NCBI RefSeq assembly: GCF_001315105.1
Contig: NZ_BAZR01000012.1
Coordinates: forward strand, 1-64,000
Reading direction: 5' to 3'
Source of the DNA: Paenibacillus sp. JCM 10914
Lineage (GTDB): Bacteria; Bacillota; Bacilli; Paenibacillales; Paenibacillaceae
DNA length: 64,000 bases
Program-made: the position numbers and the translations under genes
Notes under the pieces: model-generated
The model's input: only the letters and a program-made list of their open reading frames with translations
Told to the model about the DNA's origin: nothing
Databases searched by the model: none
Shown here: piece after piece, positions 32,638-41,488 of the stretch
Layout of the letters: every line of letters begins with the position of its first letter
Numbering within the stretch: the stretch's first letter is position 1

Positions 32638-34039
32638 ATGCCAAAACAAACACCGAATTTGAATTTATTCAAAGTCGATGGAGACACAGACGGCAATGAT
32701 ACGTTTAACGTTGATGTCGTACTTAACGACAACTGGGATAAGCTTGATGAAGTTATAGGAGAAGTAAGAGAAGAATTAGAAAACGTAGTCGTGGATATCC
32801 CTCTCGCATCTTTGACGAAGGCGGGTATCGTCCAGCTCTCCAGTGCAACGGATAGCTCAGCCGAGGACAAAGCTGCGACACCAAAAGCAATCAAAGACGC
32901 CGCCCTGCAATCTAAATCTTACACGGATCAGCAAATCAACCTGGTCACTGAGACAGGCATCCCCAAACTAGTCAGCTACCCGCTGAAGATCATAGCTACT
33001 AGCGACAATCAAACGGTATTTGAGATTCCGCTTGATTTATTCGATGTTAATACGGATACATTGCTGGTTTCGATTAACCGGGCGGTTCTGGACCCGACCC
33101 AATACACGGTGACCAATACTATCCGAAGCGGAGACGGTGAAGTTACGCAACGAGCGAAGATCACTCTTCTTTCCGGCGTGTCCTCAACGTCTGAGGTGAC
33201 GATGGTCGTTCTTAAAAATGTTCCACTCGGCGAAGGGGGCGCAATCAATGGTGCAGTGCTGGCGGTGGATAGCGTACCTATTAATCGAGTTAATGGATTG
33301 CAAGGTCAGATTGACGAGGCTTTTCAAGCTGGCAATGAGCGGAAAGCGGAAGTGGTTGCCGCGCTTGTTGCCATCGGAGTACCGGCATCCACAAGCGAGA
33401 CATGGGCGCAGATCATACCTAAGATATCGGCGGTGATCCGGGCCACAGGTAATGCGACGGCGGCAGACGTACTAGCAGGGAAGACATTTAGTAATGCTAC
33501 CGGAAATAACCTGATAGGATCTATACCGAACCGAGGTGTAGGTGGCACCATAACGCCTGGAACAACCAATCAGACCAAAGAAGCCGGTTATTATTCATCG
33601 GCGCTTACAGTTCTTGGTGATCCAGACTTAGTGGCAGCGAATATCCGTGAAGGGATGGAAATATTCGGTGTAATAGGCGCATTGAAACCTGAACTTTACG
33701 CCACTGGAATTACACAGTCAGCCATGACATCCGCCGAGTTTATAACTGCTCGAGGAGTACCTTCTTCTTATCCCCATTACCCAGTACAAGTGTCAGCTGA
33801 GTTTTAAGCCGAAAATTCTTGCGCTATTTAGCCCAGATAGAACAAATATTAATCAAATAACAAACTTGATAGTATATTTAGGACCTCTCGGATACACGTT
33901 TGACGGTTGGGAAATGTACGACATGTCAGACACAGGTTCGAATTATAGAGTGGATGGGACGGCATCTTATATCACAGAAACAGGGTTTAGATTAGCAGCA
34001 CAGTACAACACGACGTATGTATGGCATGCATTTGCATAG
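32638..34039 (+). CDS. Tail fibre protein 1, one frameshift near the end
   Basis: Conceptually about 467 residues. The N-terminal TPNLNLFKVDGDTDGNDTFN and NWDKLDEVIGEVRE form the baseplate-attachment part; LTKAGIVQLSSATDSSAEDK and ATPKAIKDA are the classic tail-fibre repeat; DVLAGKTFSNATGNNLIGSI and the REGMEIFGVIGAL segment are a late shaft module. At 33803-33806 a TTTT run carries an extra base. Removing it replaces the premature TAA at 33805-33807 with about 77 more residues ending in QYNTTYVWHAFA, a beta-rich receptor-binding tip. It should recognise the target cell surface. Confidence 0.8.
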
Positions 34040-34053
34040 AGGGGGTGTTATTT

Positions 34054-34488
34054 TTGAAGATCGGATCAAGGATTTATTACGAGAAAGTCACGGGTAATTT
34101 AATTCAAGTGGTTGGAGAAAGATCCGTAGGCGTAGAAACTACAATTGAACAGGATTTAGAATCATACCTTAGCTTGTCTGATCGAAATCCTGATAGTGTT
34201 GGTATGATTCAACTAGAGTATGGCCAGTATCGAGATGATTACGTATCAGGCGGCGTAATTTATGGCGTGGACTTAGATCGGCTGGTTCCCTTGTTTCAGT
34301 ATCCAGATGAATTGGAGCCTGAAGAGCCTAGACAGCCATTGTCTGAAGAGGTGGAACATTTAAAACAACGTCTAGCAGATTCTGAGTCACGCAACGATCA
34401 ATTAGCCGAGGAAAGCACAATTAATCAAATTGCCCTCATGGAACTGCATATAATGATCCTCGGTCTGACAGGAGGCGAACCAAAATGA
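34054..34488 (+). CDS. Fibre-associated coiled-coil protein 1
   Basis: 144 residues from a TTG at 34054 with AGAGGGGGTG seven bases upstream; an ATG at 34021 overlaps the fibre end and has no site. Residues 1-85 are similar to the product at 35736-36161 (shared TGN, EQD-x2-SY, QLE-x-GQY, PLS-x-EV-x2-L pattern), and the last 50 residues form a coiled coil. Both copies follow a fibre gene, so a fibre chaperone or connector role is likely, but I cannot name the family. Confidence 0.6.
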   Translation: MKIGSRIYYEKVTGNLIQVVGERSVGVETTIEQDLESYLSLSDRNPDSVGMIQLEYGQYRDDYVSGGVIYGVDLDRLVPLFQYPDELEPEEPRQPLSEEVEHLKQRLADSESRNDQLAEESTINQIALMELHIMILGLTGGEPK

Positions 34489-34589
34489 TTGGTGTATACG
34501 TTAAGATGATACAGAAAGGCATAATCGCTATTGAAGATGTGCCGGAATCAAGTAGGGAGGACGTACGTCATGCCTTGGATCAAGCATAA
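34485..34589 (+). CDS. CD1375-type small phage protein, copy 1
   Basis: 34 residues overlapping the preceding stop (ATGA). The sequence VYVKMIQKGIIAIEDVP, then SSREDVRHAL, follows the pattern of short phage proteins (V/I-Y-x2-M/L-I-x2-G-x3-I-x-D-V-P) found after fibre genes. GGAGGC lies eight bases ahead. Confidence 0.65.
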   Translation: MIGVYVKMIQKGIIAIEDVPESSREDVRHALDQA

Positions 34590-34645
34590 AGCTCGCCTGT
34601 ATGCTTATAGTCTGGTCGGTAGCTCTCCTCAAAGGGGGTGAGACT

Positions 34646-34779
34646 ATGCTGGCTGTATACGTGATGATGATCCACAAAGGCGTGATTACGATTAATGATG
34701 TACCATCAGCAAGCCGCGATAAGGTACGCGAGAGGCGTTGGAGATCGGTGGTATGGATAGCAACGGAAATATTATATAA
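34646..34779 (+). CDS. CD1375-type small phage protein, copy 2, probably frameshifted
   Basis: Starts at 34646 with AAAGGGGGTGA five bases ahead: VYVMMIHKGVITINDVP mirrors copy 1. At about 34733 one base appears lost; repaired, it reads REKALEIGGMDSNGNII with TAA at 34777-34779, while as printed it runs to 34795 with an unrelated end. Function unknown. Confidence 0.55.
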
Positions 34780-34783
34780 ACGG

Positions 34784-34810
34784 CACGCTGTATAAGAGCG
34801 TGTCTTCTTT
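34784..34810 (+). terminator. Weak terminator between fibre cassettes
   Basis: CACGCT / AGCGTG stem with a seven-base loop followed by TCTTCTTT. It would reduce read-through into the second fibre cassette. Confidence 0.4.
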
Positions 34811-34865
34811 ATGCCCCTGGATGGCCCAGGGGTATATAACGCCATAAACAAGGAGATGAACAACA

Positions 34866-35708
34866 ATGGCAAAAGGTATTACATTACAGGAGCTGGATGC
34901 ATCGACAATTAAAAGTCTTGTACCTCACCTTGGCACGACCACTAATAGTGGAGACAACTATAGCATAACAACCAATGCGTCAATCGGTGTAAATCAAAAA
35001 TTCACAATTACATTTAACGCGGCAAGTGCTACTTCTCCGACACTCAAAATCAATAACGGTACAGCTACTCCTATTAAAAAGGCAAACGGAAGTAATGCCA
35101 AACTATACGCCAGTGTCTATACGCTGTTTTGGGATGGATCGGCTTTTATCTTACTGGGTGAAGGGGGGAGTGGAAACGTACATCCTGATCAGGTTGAGGC
35201 GGGCTTTACTTTTACTAATGACACTGGTGAATTTACAGGAACACTTAGTAAGCAGCCTTTCGTGAACGCTATCAATTCAAAAGGTGTTACAGCATCTATG
35301 GCCGATCCATTTAATACATTGGCTGCTAAAATTGATCAGATCAGCACGGGGTTAAAACGAGCATCCGGGAATGGAGCTGCATCCGTCGTGGAAATAGCCA
35401 ATTTAGACTTTGAGCCATTAATAATCATCATTAGGTGTAATGGTAGTTTTTATTACAATGATGGCCATCAGGGGAACGAGAACAGATCAGCCCAAATAGG
35501 TGGGGCAATGTATTTTGTAAAAGGGGAAAGTAACTATAATATCTCAGCTATAGTCACTACGGGACGCGACGGATCAACCAGTATAGAAATCAACCCAACA
35601 GTATCATGGTATCTGAACGGATTTAAAATAAATGTTCAAACACGGACATCATCATCTACTAATAATATATCCGCATCAATAGGAAAATGGGATGCAATCG
35701 GAATATAA
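34866..35708 (+). CDS. Tail fibre/adhesin protein 2
   Basis: 280 residues with GGAGATGAA ahead of the ATG. N-terminal ITLQELDASTIKSLVPHLGT; a beta-rich segment of Thr/Asn/Ser (TNASIGVNQKFTITFN, SPTLKINNGTATPIKKA, LFWDGSAFILLGEGGSGNVH) typical of fibre shafts; a short helix (NTLAAKIDQISTG); and a C-terminal beta domain (SVVEIANLDFEPLIIIIRCN, VSWYLNGFKINVQT) likely to be the receptor-binding head. Distinct from fibre 1 except for the shared tail-operon style. AT-rich, suggesting exchange. Confidence 0.65.
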   Translation: MAKGITLQELDASTIKSLVPHLGTTTNSGDNYSITTNASIGVNQKFTITFNAASATSPTLKINNGTATPIKKANGSNAKLYASVYTLFWDGSAFILLGEGGSGNVHPDQVEAGFTFTNDTGEFTGTLSKQPFVNAINSKGVTASMADPFNTLAAKIDQISTGLKRASGNGAASVVEIANLDFEPLIIIIRCNGSFYYNDGHQGNENRSAQIGGAMYFVKGESNYNISAIVTTGRDGSTSIEINPTVSWYLNGFKINVQTRTSSSTNNISASIGKWDAIGI

Positions 35709-35735
35709 CATGATTATTTTAGGGGCGGCGATAGA

Positions 35736-36161
35736 ATGAATGAGCTCGGAAGAAAATTATACTATCAACCATCCACAGGGAACGTAGTCTTTACCCGTGG
35801 GGAAATGACTGGACATGTGATCGAATCGACAAAAGAACAAGATTTCGCGTCCTATTCAAAACTGGCAGATTATAATCCCAACACCATCGGTGTTGTGCAA
35901 CTTGAGCACGGCCAATATGCCGAAGAATTTGCTGCATGTAACGGTTATCGCGTAAACCCGGGTACAGGAGAGATTCAGTTTTTGTATCCAGATCTAAATG
36001 ACCCGGAGGAACCGCCTACATTTCGAAAACCGTTGTCAATAGAAGTCGACGAACTCAGACAAGAAAACATCTTATTGAAAGTCCAAAATGCCGCATTATC
36101 CGAGAGGGCCGATTTTGTCGAGGACGTAATCGCCGAGATGGTAAAACAGGTTTACCAGTGA
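35736..36161 (+). CDS. Fibre-associated coiled-coil protein 2
   Basis: 141 residues, paralogue of the protein encoded at 34054-34488: KLYYQPSTGN, EQDFASYSKLADYNPNTIGV, QLEHGQY, then an acidic-Pro linker DPEEPPTFRKPLSIEVDELR and a coiled coil to the end. GGGGCGG site upstream. It follows fibre 2 just as its paralogue follows fibre 1, so each fibre appears to travel with its own partner. Confidence 0.6.
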   Translation: MNELGRKLYYQPSTGNVVFTRGEMTGHVIESTKEQDFASYSKLADYNPNTIGVVQLEHGQYAEEFAACNGYRVNPGTGEIQFLYPDLNDPEEPPTFRKPLSIEVDELRQENILLKVQNAALSERADFVEDVIAEMVKQVYQ

Positions 36162-36207
36162 TACGCCGTTTCCTTTACTGGATACTCTGGAAAGGAGGTG
36201 GAGCGAT

Positions 36208-36339
36208 ATGATGGCGATGTTTTTTGCTCACCGTGTGATTTTGGACAAAACCAAGTTTAGCGAGGTCCCAACAAGCTTGCAGCCGGGTGTACGCAATATC
36301 CTGATTGACAGTGGACTGGAGTTTTTTATCCAAGAATAG
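36208..36339 (+). CDS. CD1375-type small phage protein, copy 3
   Basis: 43 residues with a textbook AAAGGAGGTGG site six bases upstream. MFFAHRVILDKTKFSEVP, then SLQPGVRNILIDSG, has the same D-x-x-x-F-x-E-V-P plan as copies 1 and 2 further left. Third member of the repeated fibre, coiled-coil, small-protein cassette layout. Function unknown. Confidence 0.65.
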   Translation: MMAMFFAHRVILDKTKFSEVPTSLQPGVRNILIDSGLEFFIQE

Positions 36340-36351
36340 TGTTATCTGCAG

Positions 36352-36397
36352 CGCCGCAAGGCGTTTTTATATTGCCCCCGGCCCTCGCCGGGGGCTT
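36352..36397 (+). terminator. Tandem hairpins before the lysis genes
   Basis: CGCC-GCAA-GGCG followed by TTTTT (36352-36368), then GCCCCCGGC / GCCGGGGGC with a CCTC loop (36374-36395) followed by TTCTT. They separate the fibre genes from holin/endolysin and may tune lysis expression. Confidence 0.6.
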
Positions 36398-36421
36398 CTT
36401 ACCCCTAAAGGAGGAATCATC

Positions 36422-36874
36422 ATGTATGAGCACATCGGTCAACTGGTTAAGATGCTGGTGGCGGGGACGGGGGCCGTGACAGGGTACTTCTGGGGTGGCT
36501 GGTCGCTGCCGCTGCATCTGTTGTTGTGGTTCGTGATGATTGATTGGCTGACGGGTTGGGGCGCGGCTTGGATGAATGGCGAGCTGCGCAGCCGGATCGG
36601 TTATGAGGGCATTGCCCGCAAGATCACGATCTTTGTCATTATCGCTCTCGTGCATCTCGTTGATCGGGTGCTGGGGGAAATGAATTATTTTCAGAATACG
36701 GTAATCTTCTTCTACCTCGCCAATGAGCTCCTGTCTATTATCGAGAATGTCGGGCGAATGGGGGTTCCAATTCCGCAGTCCTTGCGTAATGTGGTACAGG
36801 TCTTCCGGATCAAATCCGAAGAAGGGGAAGAGAATCCCGCACGAAAGGAGGAGAAAAAAGATGAAGCCTCTTGA
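36422..36874 (+). CDS. Phage holin
   Basis: 150 residues from the ATG at 36422 behind AAAGGAGG. Three to four hydrophobic segments: LVKMLVAGTGAVTGYFWG, LHLLLWFVMIDWLTGWGAAW, ITIFVIIALVHLVDRVL and VIFFYLANELLSIIENVG, then a charged tail. This is the phage_holin_4 (toxin-secretion/TcdE-like) family that opens the membrane for the endolysin. Overlaps the endolysin by 14 bases. Confidence 0.9.
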   Translation: MYEHIGQLVKMLVAGTGAVTGYFWGGWSLPLHLLLWFVMIDWLTGWGAAWMNGELRSRIGYEGIARKITIFVIIALVHLVDRVLGEMNYFQNTVIFFYLANELLSIIENVGRMGVPIPQSLRNVVQVFRIKSEEGEENPARKEEKKDEAS

Positions 36875-37605
36875 GTTTATCGCCCGGCTCGCGCCGATTG
36901 CCGTAGCGGACATGCGCCAGTATGGCGTTCCGGCTTCGCTCACGTTGGCCCAGGCGATTTTGGAGTCGAGTTGGGGCACGAGCGGTCTGGTTCAGCAAGC
37001 GAACAATCTCTTTGGCATCAAAGGAACGGGACCCGCGGGCAGCGTGACGATGAAGACCACGGAATACCGGGGGCAGACCCCTTATACGACCAATGCCCAG
37101 TTTCGAAAATATAACAGCTGGAACGAATCGGTTGCCGACCACACTCGGCTGATCCTGAACGGGACGAGGGATAAACCGCAGCGCTACCACGGTGTGTTAT
37201 GGGCTGACTATAAGACAGCCGCAACGGAAATATGGAGAGGTGGCTACGCTACCGACCCTAATTATCCGCAGAAGCTGATCTCCATTATCGAGCAGTACGC
37301 GCTTCAGCAATATGATGTGAATCCAGAGGAGGAGGAACGGATGAAGATCGAAGAGTTGACGGCCGCCTTGTCGCAGACGCAAGAGCAGGTGAATCAATTG
37401 AGTGCTACGGTGGCCCAGTTGAATAAACGGCTGCAGGAAGTGGAGACGGGACGGTTCGCGCTGGAGAAAGTACCCACATGCAGATACAGCGATTCGAGCA
37501 GCACAGCGGGCGAAAGTGCTCAATGATCCATCTGGCAGCTATGATTTCTACCGCATCATGACCATCTTGCATCGGCGTGGCATATTTAATGGCAATAACC
37601 AGTAA
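36861..37605 (+). CDS. Endolysin: beta-N-acetylglucosaminidase with C-terminal module, one frameshift
   Basis: Starts at 36861 with GAGGAG about nine bases ahead. Residues about 1-150 are a glucosaminidase domain (LTLAQAILESSWGTSGLVQQ with catalytic Glu, NNLFGIKGTG, YRGQTPYTTNAQFRKY, YATDPNYPQKLISIIEQY), which cleaves the glycan strands of peptidoglycan. A Glu-rich linker and short coiled coil (AALSQTQEQVNQLSATVAQL) follow. At about 37478 one base is lost; restoring it adds a module ending SYDFYRIMTILHRRGIFNGN with TAA at 37603-37605, probably wall binding. As printed it stops at 37526. Needed for particle release. Confidence 0.82.
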
Positions 37606-37644
37606 AGAGTGGGGCGGGAAATGTCCGCCGAATCGAAAATCAAG

Positions 37645-37686
37645 GGCAGTCATGGAGAAAACATGGCTGTCTTTTCCTTTTTTTTA
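37645..37686 (+). terminator. Terminator at the right end of the tailocin
   Basis: GGCAGTCATG / CATGGCTGTC (two G-U pairs), seven-base loop, then TTTTCCTTTTTTTT. It ends the tail and lysis transcript. Confidence 0.85.
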
Positions 37687-38032
37687 ATATACATAGACAC
37701 CGGTCGTTAACTATATTCTCCATTGAAAAACCCGAACCCGCCGAATGAGACGGGGCCGGGTATTTCCAGCACGTTTCCTTATGGATGCGTATGCGTAAGA
37801 GCAAAGAACGTAGCTTTCACATGATCGGTCTGTCCCGGGGTGGTATCGGTCTGGCGTGACCTTAGCCGTCTTGTGTTATTCATATAAGCATTTGTCGTAT
37901 TTGCATCACCCCGGAAATGGATTTCTTGCGATTTTGCCCACTAGCGGATAGCGATCCTGCCGATCTGGTTATACAATGGAGGAATAGCAAAATGAATAGA
38001 GGATAAACAGATAGAGATAGGGGTGGGGAGAA
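37687..38032. other. Intergenic region between tailocin and dgt
   Basis: About 350 bases. I see no gene here; a possible -10 TATACA at about 37971 could belong to a dgt promoter, but no -35 fits it well. A minus-strand open frame reaching into this region is only the antisense of dgt. Confidence 0.5.
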
Positions 38033-39448
38033 ATGACGCTGAATGAGCTTAGAGAGCATCGCCAATACCCGGAGCAGACGAAGACGGATGCGTCGCGCGC
38101 GGTGTATGAGCGGGATTATTCCCGGCTGATCCATTCGCCGACCTTCCGCCGACTGCAAGGGAAATCGCAAGTATTTGGCGCGGGGACCGGGGACTATTAC
38201 CGGACGCGGCTTACGCATTCGCTGGAGGTTGCTCAGATCGCGCGGGAGGCTGCGCGGAGCTTGGCCCGCAGTTATCCTGAGGTGATGCCGGAGCTGGCGG
38301 AGAACGCCGGACTGATGATCGACCCGGAGGTGGTGGAGTGTGCGGCAATCGCGCATGATTTTGGGCATCCTCCATTCGGACACAAGGGCGAAGAAGTGCT
38401 GCAAGGCATACTGGGGAAGCTGATTGAACGCCGGACGCTGGAGAAGCTGACGGGTCGCACGGAGACCCCGACGCCTGAGCAAGCAGCCGAGGTGCAACTG
38501 GCGATGCGCCGTAAGTACGAGCATTTTGAAGGGAACGCGCATAATTTCCGGTTGATCATGTTCTTGGAGAAGCGGGAGAATGTGAACGGACTGAATCTGT
38601 CCGATGCGGTGCTGCTTGGCATCAACAAGTATCCGTTCTCCGGCCTGGATAATCCGAAAGGAATGTACCGGCATGAATGGGAGTACATCTCCCATATTCG
38701 CCAGACGTGGGAGATTCCCGGTACGGAGCGGACGCTTGAGGCGCAGCTGATGGATCTGTGCGATGACATCGCGTATTCCGCGCATGATCTGGAGGATGGC
38801 ATCAAGGCCGGGAAGATTGAAGTACACGAGCATTTTCTGCGGGATAGTCACCTCAACAAGCTGATCGTGGAGAAGATTATGACGCTGGAGGACGAGGTGT
38901 GGAAGGGCTGGACCAGCGAATGCATTGGACCGAAGGTGGAATCGGTGCTGGATGAGTTCCTGAAGATCTGGAACGAGAAGATGCCGACCTGCGAGAACGA
39001 TTATTCGAGAACCCGCCGGGAAGTCAAAGCTTACTGGGTCAGTTTATTTGTCGCTAGCTTGGGCGTTATCTCGACCGGGGATTGGAAAAAGGTGACGTTT
39101 GTCCGCGACGGCGCCGAAGACGAGGATATGCTGCGGACGGTCAGCGTCCTGAAAAGCTTCGCCTGGGTCACGATGATCCGCGACCTGCGGGTGCAGCGGC
39201 TGCAGAAGCGCAGCGAATGGATCATTAAGCGTCTGTGGGACGCTTTCCTTGATCCCGTAGCATCCACAGCGATCATTCCTTCGGATTGGCTGCAGCGTTA
39301 CGAGGCCGACCAGAAGCGAATCCATCCGATCTGGACATGGGAGCACATGGTGATCGATTATATCGCGGGAATGACCGATGCTTTTGCCGAGAAGATCTAT
39401 AACGAACTCTACGGATTGAAGGTAGGCTCGATCTACGATCTCGACTAA
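38033..39448 (+). CDS. dgt: dGTP triphosphohydrolase-family HD protein
   Basis: 471 residues. The HD-domain ligands are visible: RLTHSLEVAQIAR (first His), AAIAHDFGHPPFGHKGEE (HD pair plus the family's second His motif) and LMDLCDDIAYSAHDLEDGI (last Asp). The N-terminal DYSRLIHSPTFRRLQGKSQV is the dGTPase opening. These enzymes split dNTPs to deoxynucleoside and triphosphate, keeping dNTP pools low and in some bacteria limiting phage replication. AGGGGTGGGGAG precedes the ATG. It directly borders the tailocin but shows no sign of belonging to it. Confidence 0.92.
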   Translation: MTLNELREHRQYPEQTKTDASRAVYERDYSRLIHSPTFRRLQGKSQVFGAGTGDYYRTRLTHSLEVAQIAREAARSLARSYPEVMPELAENAGLMIDPEVVECAAIAHDFGHPPFGHKGEEVLQGILGKLIERRTLEKLTGRTETPTPEQAAEVQLAMRRKYEHFEGNAHNFRLIMFLEKRENVNGLNLSDAVLLGINKYPFSGLDNPKGMYRHEWEYISHIRQTWEIPGTERTLEAQLMDLCDDIAYSAHDLEDGIKAGKIEVHEHFLRDSHLNKLIVEKIMTLEDEVWKGWTSECIGPKVESVLDEFLKIWNEKMPTCENDYSRTRREVKAYWVSLFVASLGVISTGDWKKVTFVRDGAEDEDMLRTVSVLKSFAWVTMIRDLRVQRLQKRSEWIIKRLWDAFLDPVASTAIIPSDWLQRYEADQKRIHPIWTWEHMVIDYIAGMTDAFAEKIYNELYGLKVGSIYDLD

Positions 39449-39469
39449 ATGCTCAGGGGAGGAGTTAGG

Positions 39470-40456
39470 ATGACAACATCGTTGAAGCTGGGCGTACTTG
39501 ATCTCGTGCCGCGCTTGATGGATCATACCTTTGAAGAAGCACTCCAGCAGGCGGTGAGATTAGCGCAGCATGCCGAAAGCTGGGGCTACCAGCGATATTG
39601 GGCGGCAGAGCATCATGATCTGGAGCATCTCGCCTGCGCTTCCCCCGAGATTCTGCTATCCCACATTGGGGCGCGCACGAATACGATTCGGCTCGGTTCC
39701 GGCGCTGTGCTGCTGCCGCACTATAGTCCGCTCAAGGTGGCGGAGAATTTCCGAATGCTGGCTTCCCTCTATCCGGGAAGGATTGATCTCGGCATCGGAA
39801 GGGCACCGGGCGGCTCGGCGCATACGAGTATGGCGCTAAGCGGCAACTTCCTTGGACATGTGGCCGATATGCCGAACCGGGTCCAGGCCCTAACCGAGCT
39901 GCTGGCGGACGCGTACCGTTATGAGGATGTGCCGGTGAGAGCGAAGCCGGTTCCACAAGTAGCCCCGATGCTATGGATGCTGGGGACGAATTCGAAGAGT
40001 GCAGCCTTTGCGGCTGAGTTCGGGGCATGCTACGTCTTCGGTCAATTTATGAGCGAGGCAGACGGGACAAGCGTGCTGCGCTCCTACCGGGAAGGCTTCC
40101 AGCCTTCCGTCCATGTTCGGGAGCCGCATGCGATGGTAGCGGTCAGCGTGATCTGCGCCGAGACGGATGGGGAAGCATCCGAGCTTGCAAACCAGGCTGC
40201 ATCCCATCGTCAGGAGCACAATGAGCCGCCGTCCTCGGCAGTGCATCAGCCACTAGAACAGGGTAGCAACGACAAGGGATCTTTTGCCCAAGGCCAGCTT
40301 ATTGTGGGCACACCCTCATACGTCATTGAAGCTCTGCGCGATATGGAGCAAACGTATGGTTGTGATGAGTTCTTGATTACAACCCCGGTGAGAGACTACG
40401 AAGCACGGCTTGAATCTTTCCGGCTCCTGATGAATCAGGCAGCCGAGTATATATAA
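39470..40456 (+). CDS. LLM-class flavin-dependent oxidoreductase (luciferase-like)
   Basis: 328 residues from the ATG at 39470 (GGGGAGGAG upstream; the longer frame from 39449 overlaps this site). The luciferase-like TIM barrel shows AVRLAQHAESWGYQRYWAAE HHD early, then GSGAVLLPHYSPLKVAENFR and LDLGIGRAPGG-type segment (here IDLGIGRAPGG), and the C-terminal GTPSYVIEALRDMEQTYGCD. Members use FMNH2 or F420 for monooxygenation; the MsnO8-like subgroup fits best. Substrate unknown. Downstream of dgt by 21 bp on the same strand, possibly cotranscribed. Confidence 0.85.
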   Translation: MTTSLKLGVLDLVPRLMDHTFEEALQQAVRLAQHAESWGYQRYWAAEHHDLEHLACASPEILLSHIGARTNTIRLGSGAVLLPHYSPLKVAENFRMLASLYPGRIDLGIGRAPGGSAHTSMALSGNFLGHVADMPNRVQALTELLADAYRYEDVPVRAKPVPQVAPMLWMLGTNSKSAAFAAEFGACYVFGQFMSEADGTSVLRSYREGFQPSVHVREPHAMVAVSVICAETDGEASELANQAASHRQEHNEPPSSAVHQPLEQGSNDKGSFAQGQLIVGTPSYVIEALRDMEQTYGCDEFLITTPVRDYEARLESFRLLMNQAAEYI

Positions 40457-40474
40457 TAGAAGAGATGATTTCTG

Positions 40475-41476
40475 ATGAACCATGTCACCGATGAACGAGT
40501 TGATTTTGGCACTGCCGAACGAAGGGATAAATCCGGTTATGTGTACACCTACGCATGTCATGAGACGGAGCGGGAATTGTGCCTGCTGGAGCTGGGAGAG
40601 CTGTTCGGGCGCGAACCGGATGGGACGGATTGGCTGAGTAGCCGAACATGGGTGAATCCCGATCGCAGTCCGTTTATTACGGCATTTCTGGACGTGAGGA
40701 TGACAGGCAGCTCAATCGAGGAATTGAGCAAGGCCGCAGCGGGAATCACTTTAGCCCCAAGCAGCGAAGAAACGACAGCTCCTACCTTTAAAGTGACCTG
40801 CCTGAAGGCGGGAGAGTCATACAGTTACGATGAGATGCGCGCATTTGAACGAATAGTGGGGCAGCAGATCAGGGGCAAGGCACAGATGAAGAATCCGGAC
40901 ATCACCTTTGGATTGATCTCCATCGAGGGGACTTGGCAGATGGGACTTCTACATGCGCCTGCCCGGGAATGGCTCAAACATAAGTGCAAGCCGCAGAATT
41001 ACTCCACCGGCCTCAGTTCTAGGCTGGCCCGATCTCTGGTGAACATTGTCGCACCGAAGACGGAAGGGCGCACGATGATTGATCCGTGCTGCGGAATGGG
41101 AAATGTATTAATCGAGGCGTTATCCATGGGTATATCGATCGAGGGAAGGGATCTTAATCCGCTGGCGATTCGAGGGGCCAGGGTGAATCTCCAGCATTAC
41201 GGTTATGATAACGGGATCGTCGCTGTTCAGGATATGAATGAGCTGCAAGGACATTATGATACGGCTATTCTGGATATGCCGTACAATGTCTGCTCGGTGT
41301 TGCCGGAGGATGAGAAGATCCAGATGCTCGGCAGTCTCCGCCATTTGGCGGACCGAGCTGTCATCGTAAGCTCGGAGTCGATACGGAGCCAGCTCGAAGA
41401 GACCGGATGGCATGTGCTTCGCCATGCCACGGCTAGTCGAGGCAGCTTTGTAAGGGATATCTGGTTATGTGAATAG
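40475..41476 (+). CDS. TRM11-like class I SAM-dependent RNA methyltransferase
   Basis: 333 residues. The N-terminal half (about 1-160) looks like a THUMP/NTD RNA-binding region (LDVRMTGSSIEELSKAAAGI, VGQQIRGKAQMKNPDITFGL). The C-terminal half is a Rossmann methyltransferase: MIDPCCGMGNVLIEAL (SAM loop), IEGRDLNPLAIRGARVNL (acidic ribose ligand) and AILDMPYNVCSVL (D-x-P-Y catalytic motif IV). This combination is that of TRM11/TrmG10-type tRNA guanine-N2 methyltransferases. Eighteen bases behind the LLM gene. Exact tRNA target unknown. Confidence 0.8.
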   Translation: MNHVTDERVDFGTAERRDKSGYVYTYACHETERELCLLELGELFGREPDGTDWLSSRTWVNPDRSPFITAFLDVRMTGSSIEELSKAAAGITLAPSSEETTAPTFKVTCLKAGESYSYDEMRAFERIVGQQIRGKAQMKNPDITFGLISIEGTWQMGLLHAPAREWLKHKCKPQNYSTGLSSRLARSLVNIVAPKTEGRTMIDPCCGMGNVLIEALSMGISIEGRDLNPLAIRGARVNLQHYGYDNGIVAVQDMNELQGHYDTAILDMPYNVCSVLPEDEKIQMLGSLRHLADRAVIVSSESIRSQLEETGWHVLRHATASRGSFVRDIWLCE

Positions 41477-41488
41477 CTCGTTCGCTCT

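Larger units (their letters stand above)
19322..37700. mobile_element. Headless PBSX-type contractile phage-tail locus (probable R-type tailocin)
   Basis: An 18-kb block with regulators first (ImmA/IrrE, XRE, ArpU-type), then tail terminator, sheath, tube, chaperone, tape measure, LysM protein, hub, DUF2577, DUF2634/gp25-like, baseplate J, DUF2313-like, two fibre cassettes, holin and endolysin, in the exact order of the B. subtilis PBSX xkdJ-to-xlyA region. There is no terminase, portal, protease, capsid, integrase or replication gene and no att-like duplication that I can see. A complete tail without head genes is the definition of an R-type tailocin: a contractile, non-DNA-carrying killing particle released by lysis. 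The locus sits between an rRNA methyltransferase gene and dgt. Confidence 0.85.

Noticed and set aside
19100..37900. Attachment-site duplication flanking the tailocin
   Set aside because: No shared sequence of useful length was seen at the two borders, no tRNA is present and there is no integrase.
37880..38851. 323-codon open frame on the minus strand
   Set aside because: Lies opposite dgt, a clear HD-domain gene, and has no family resemblance.
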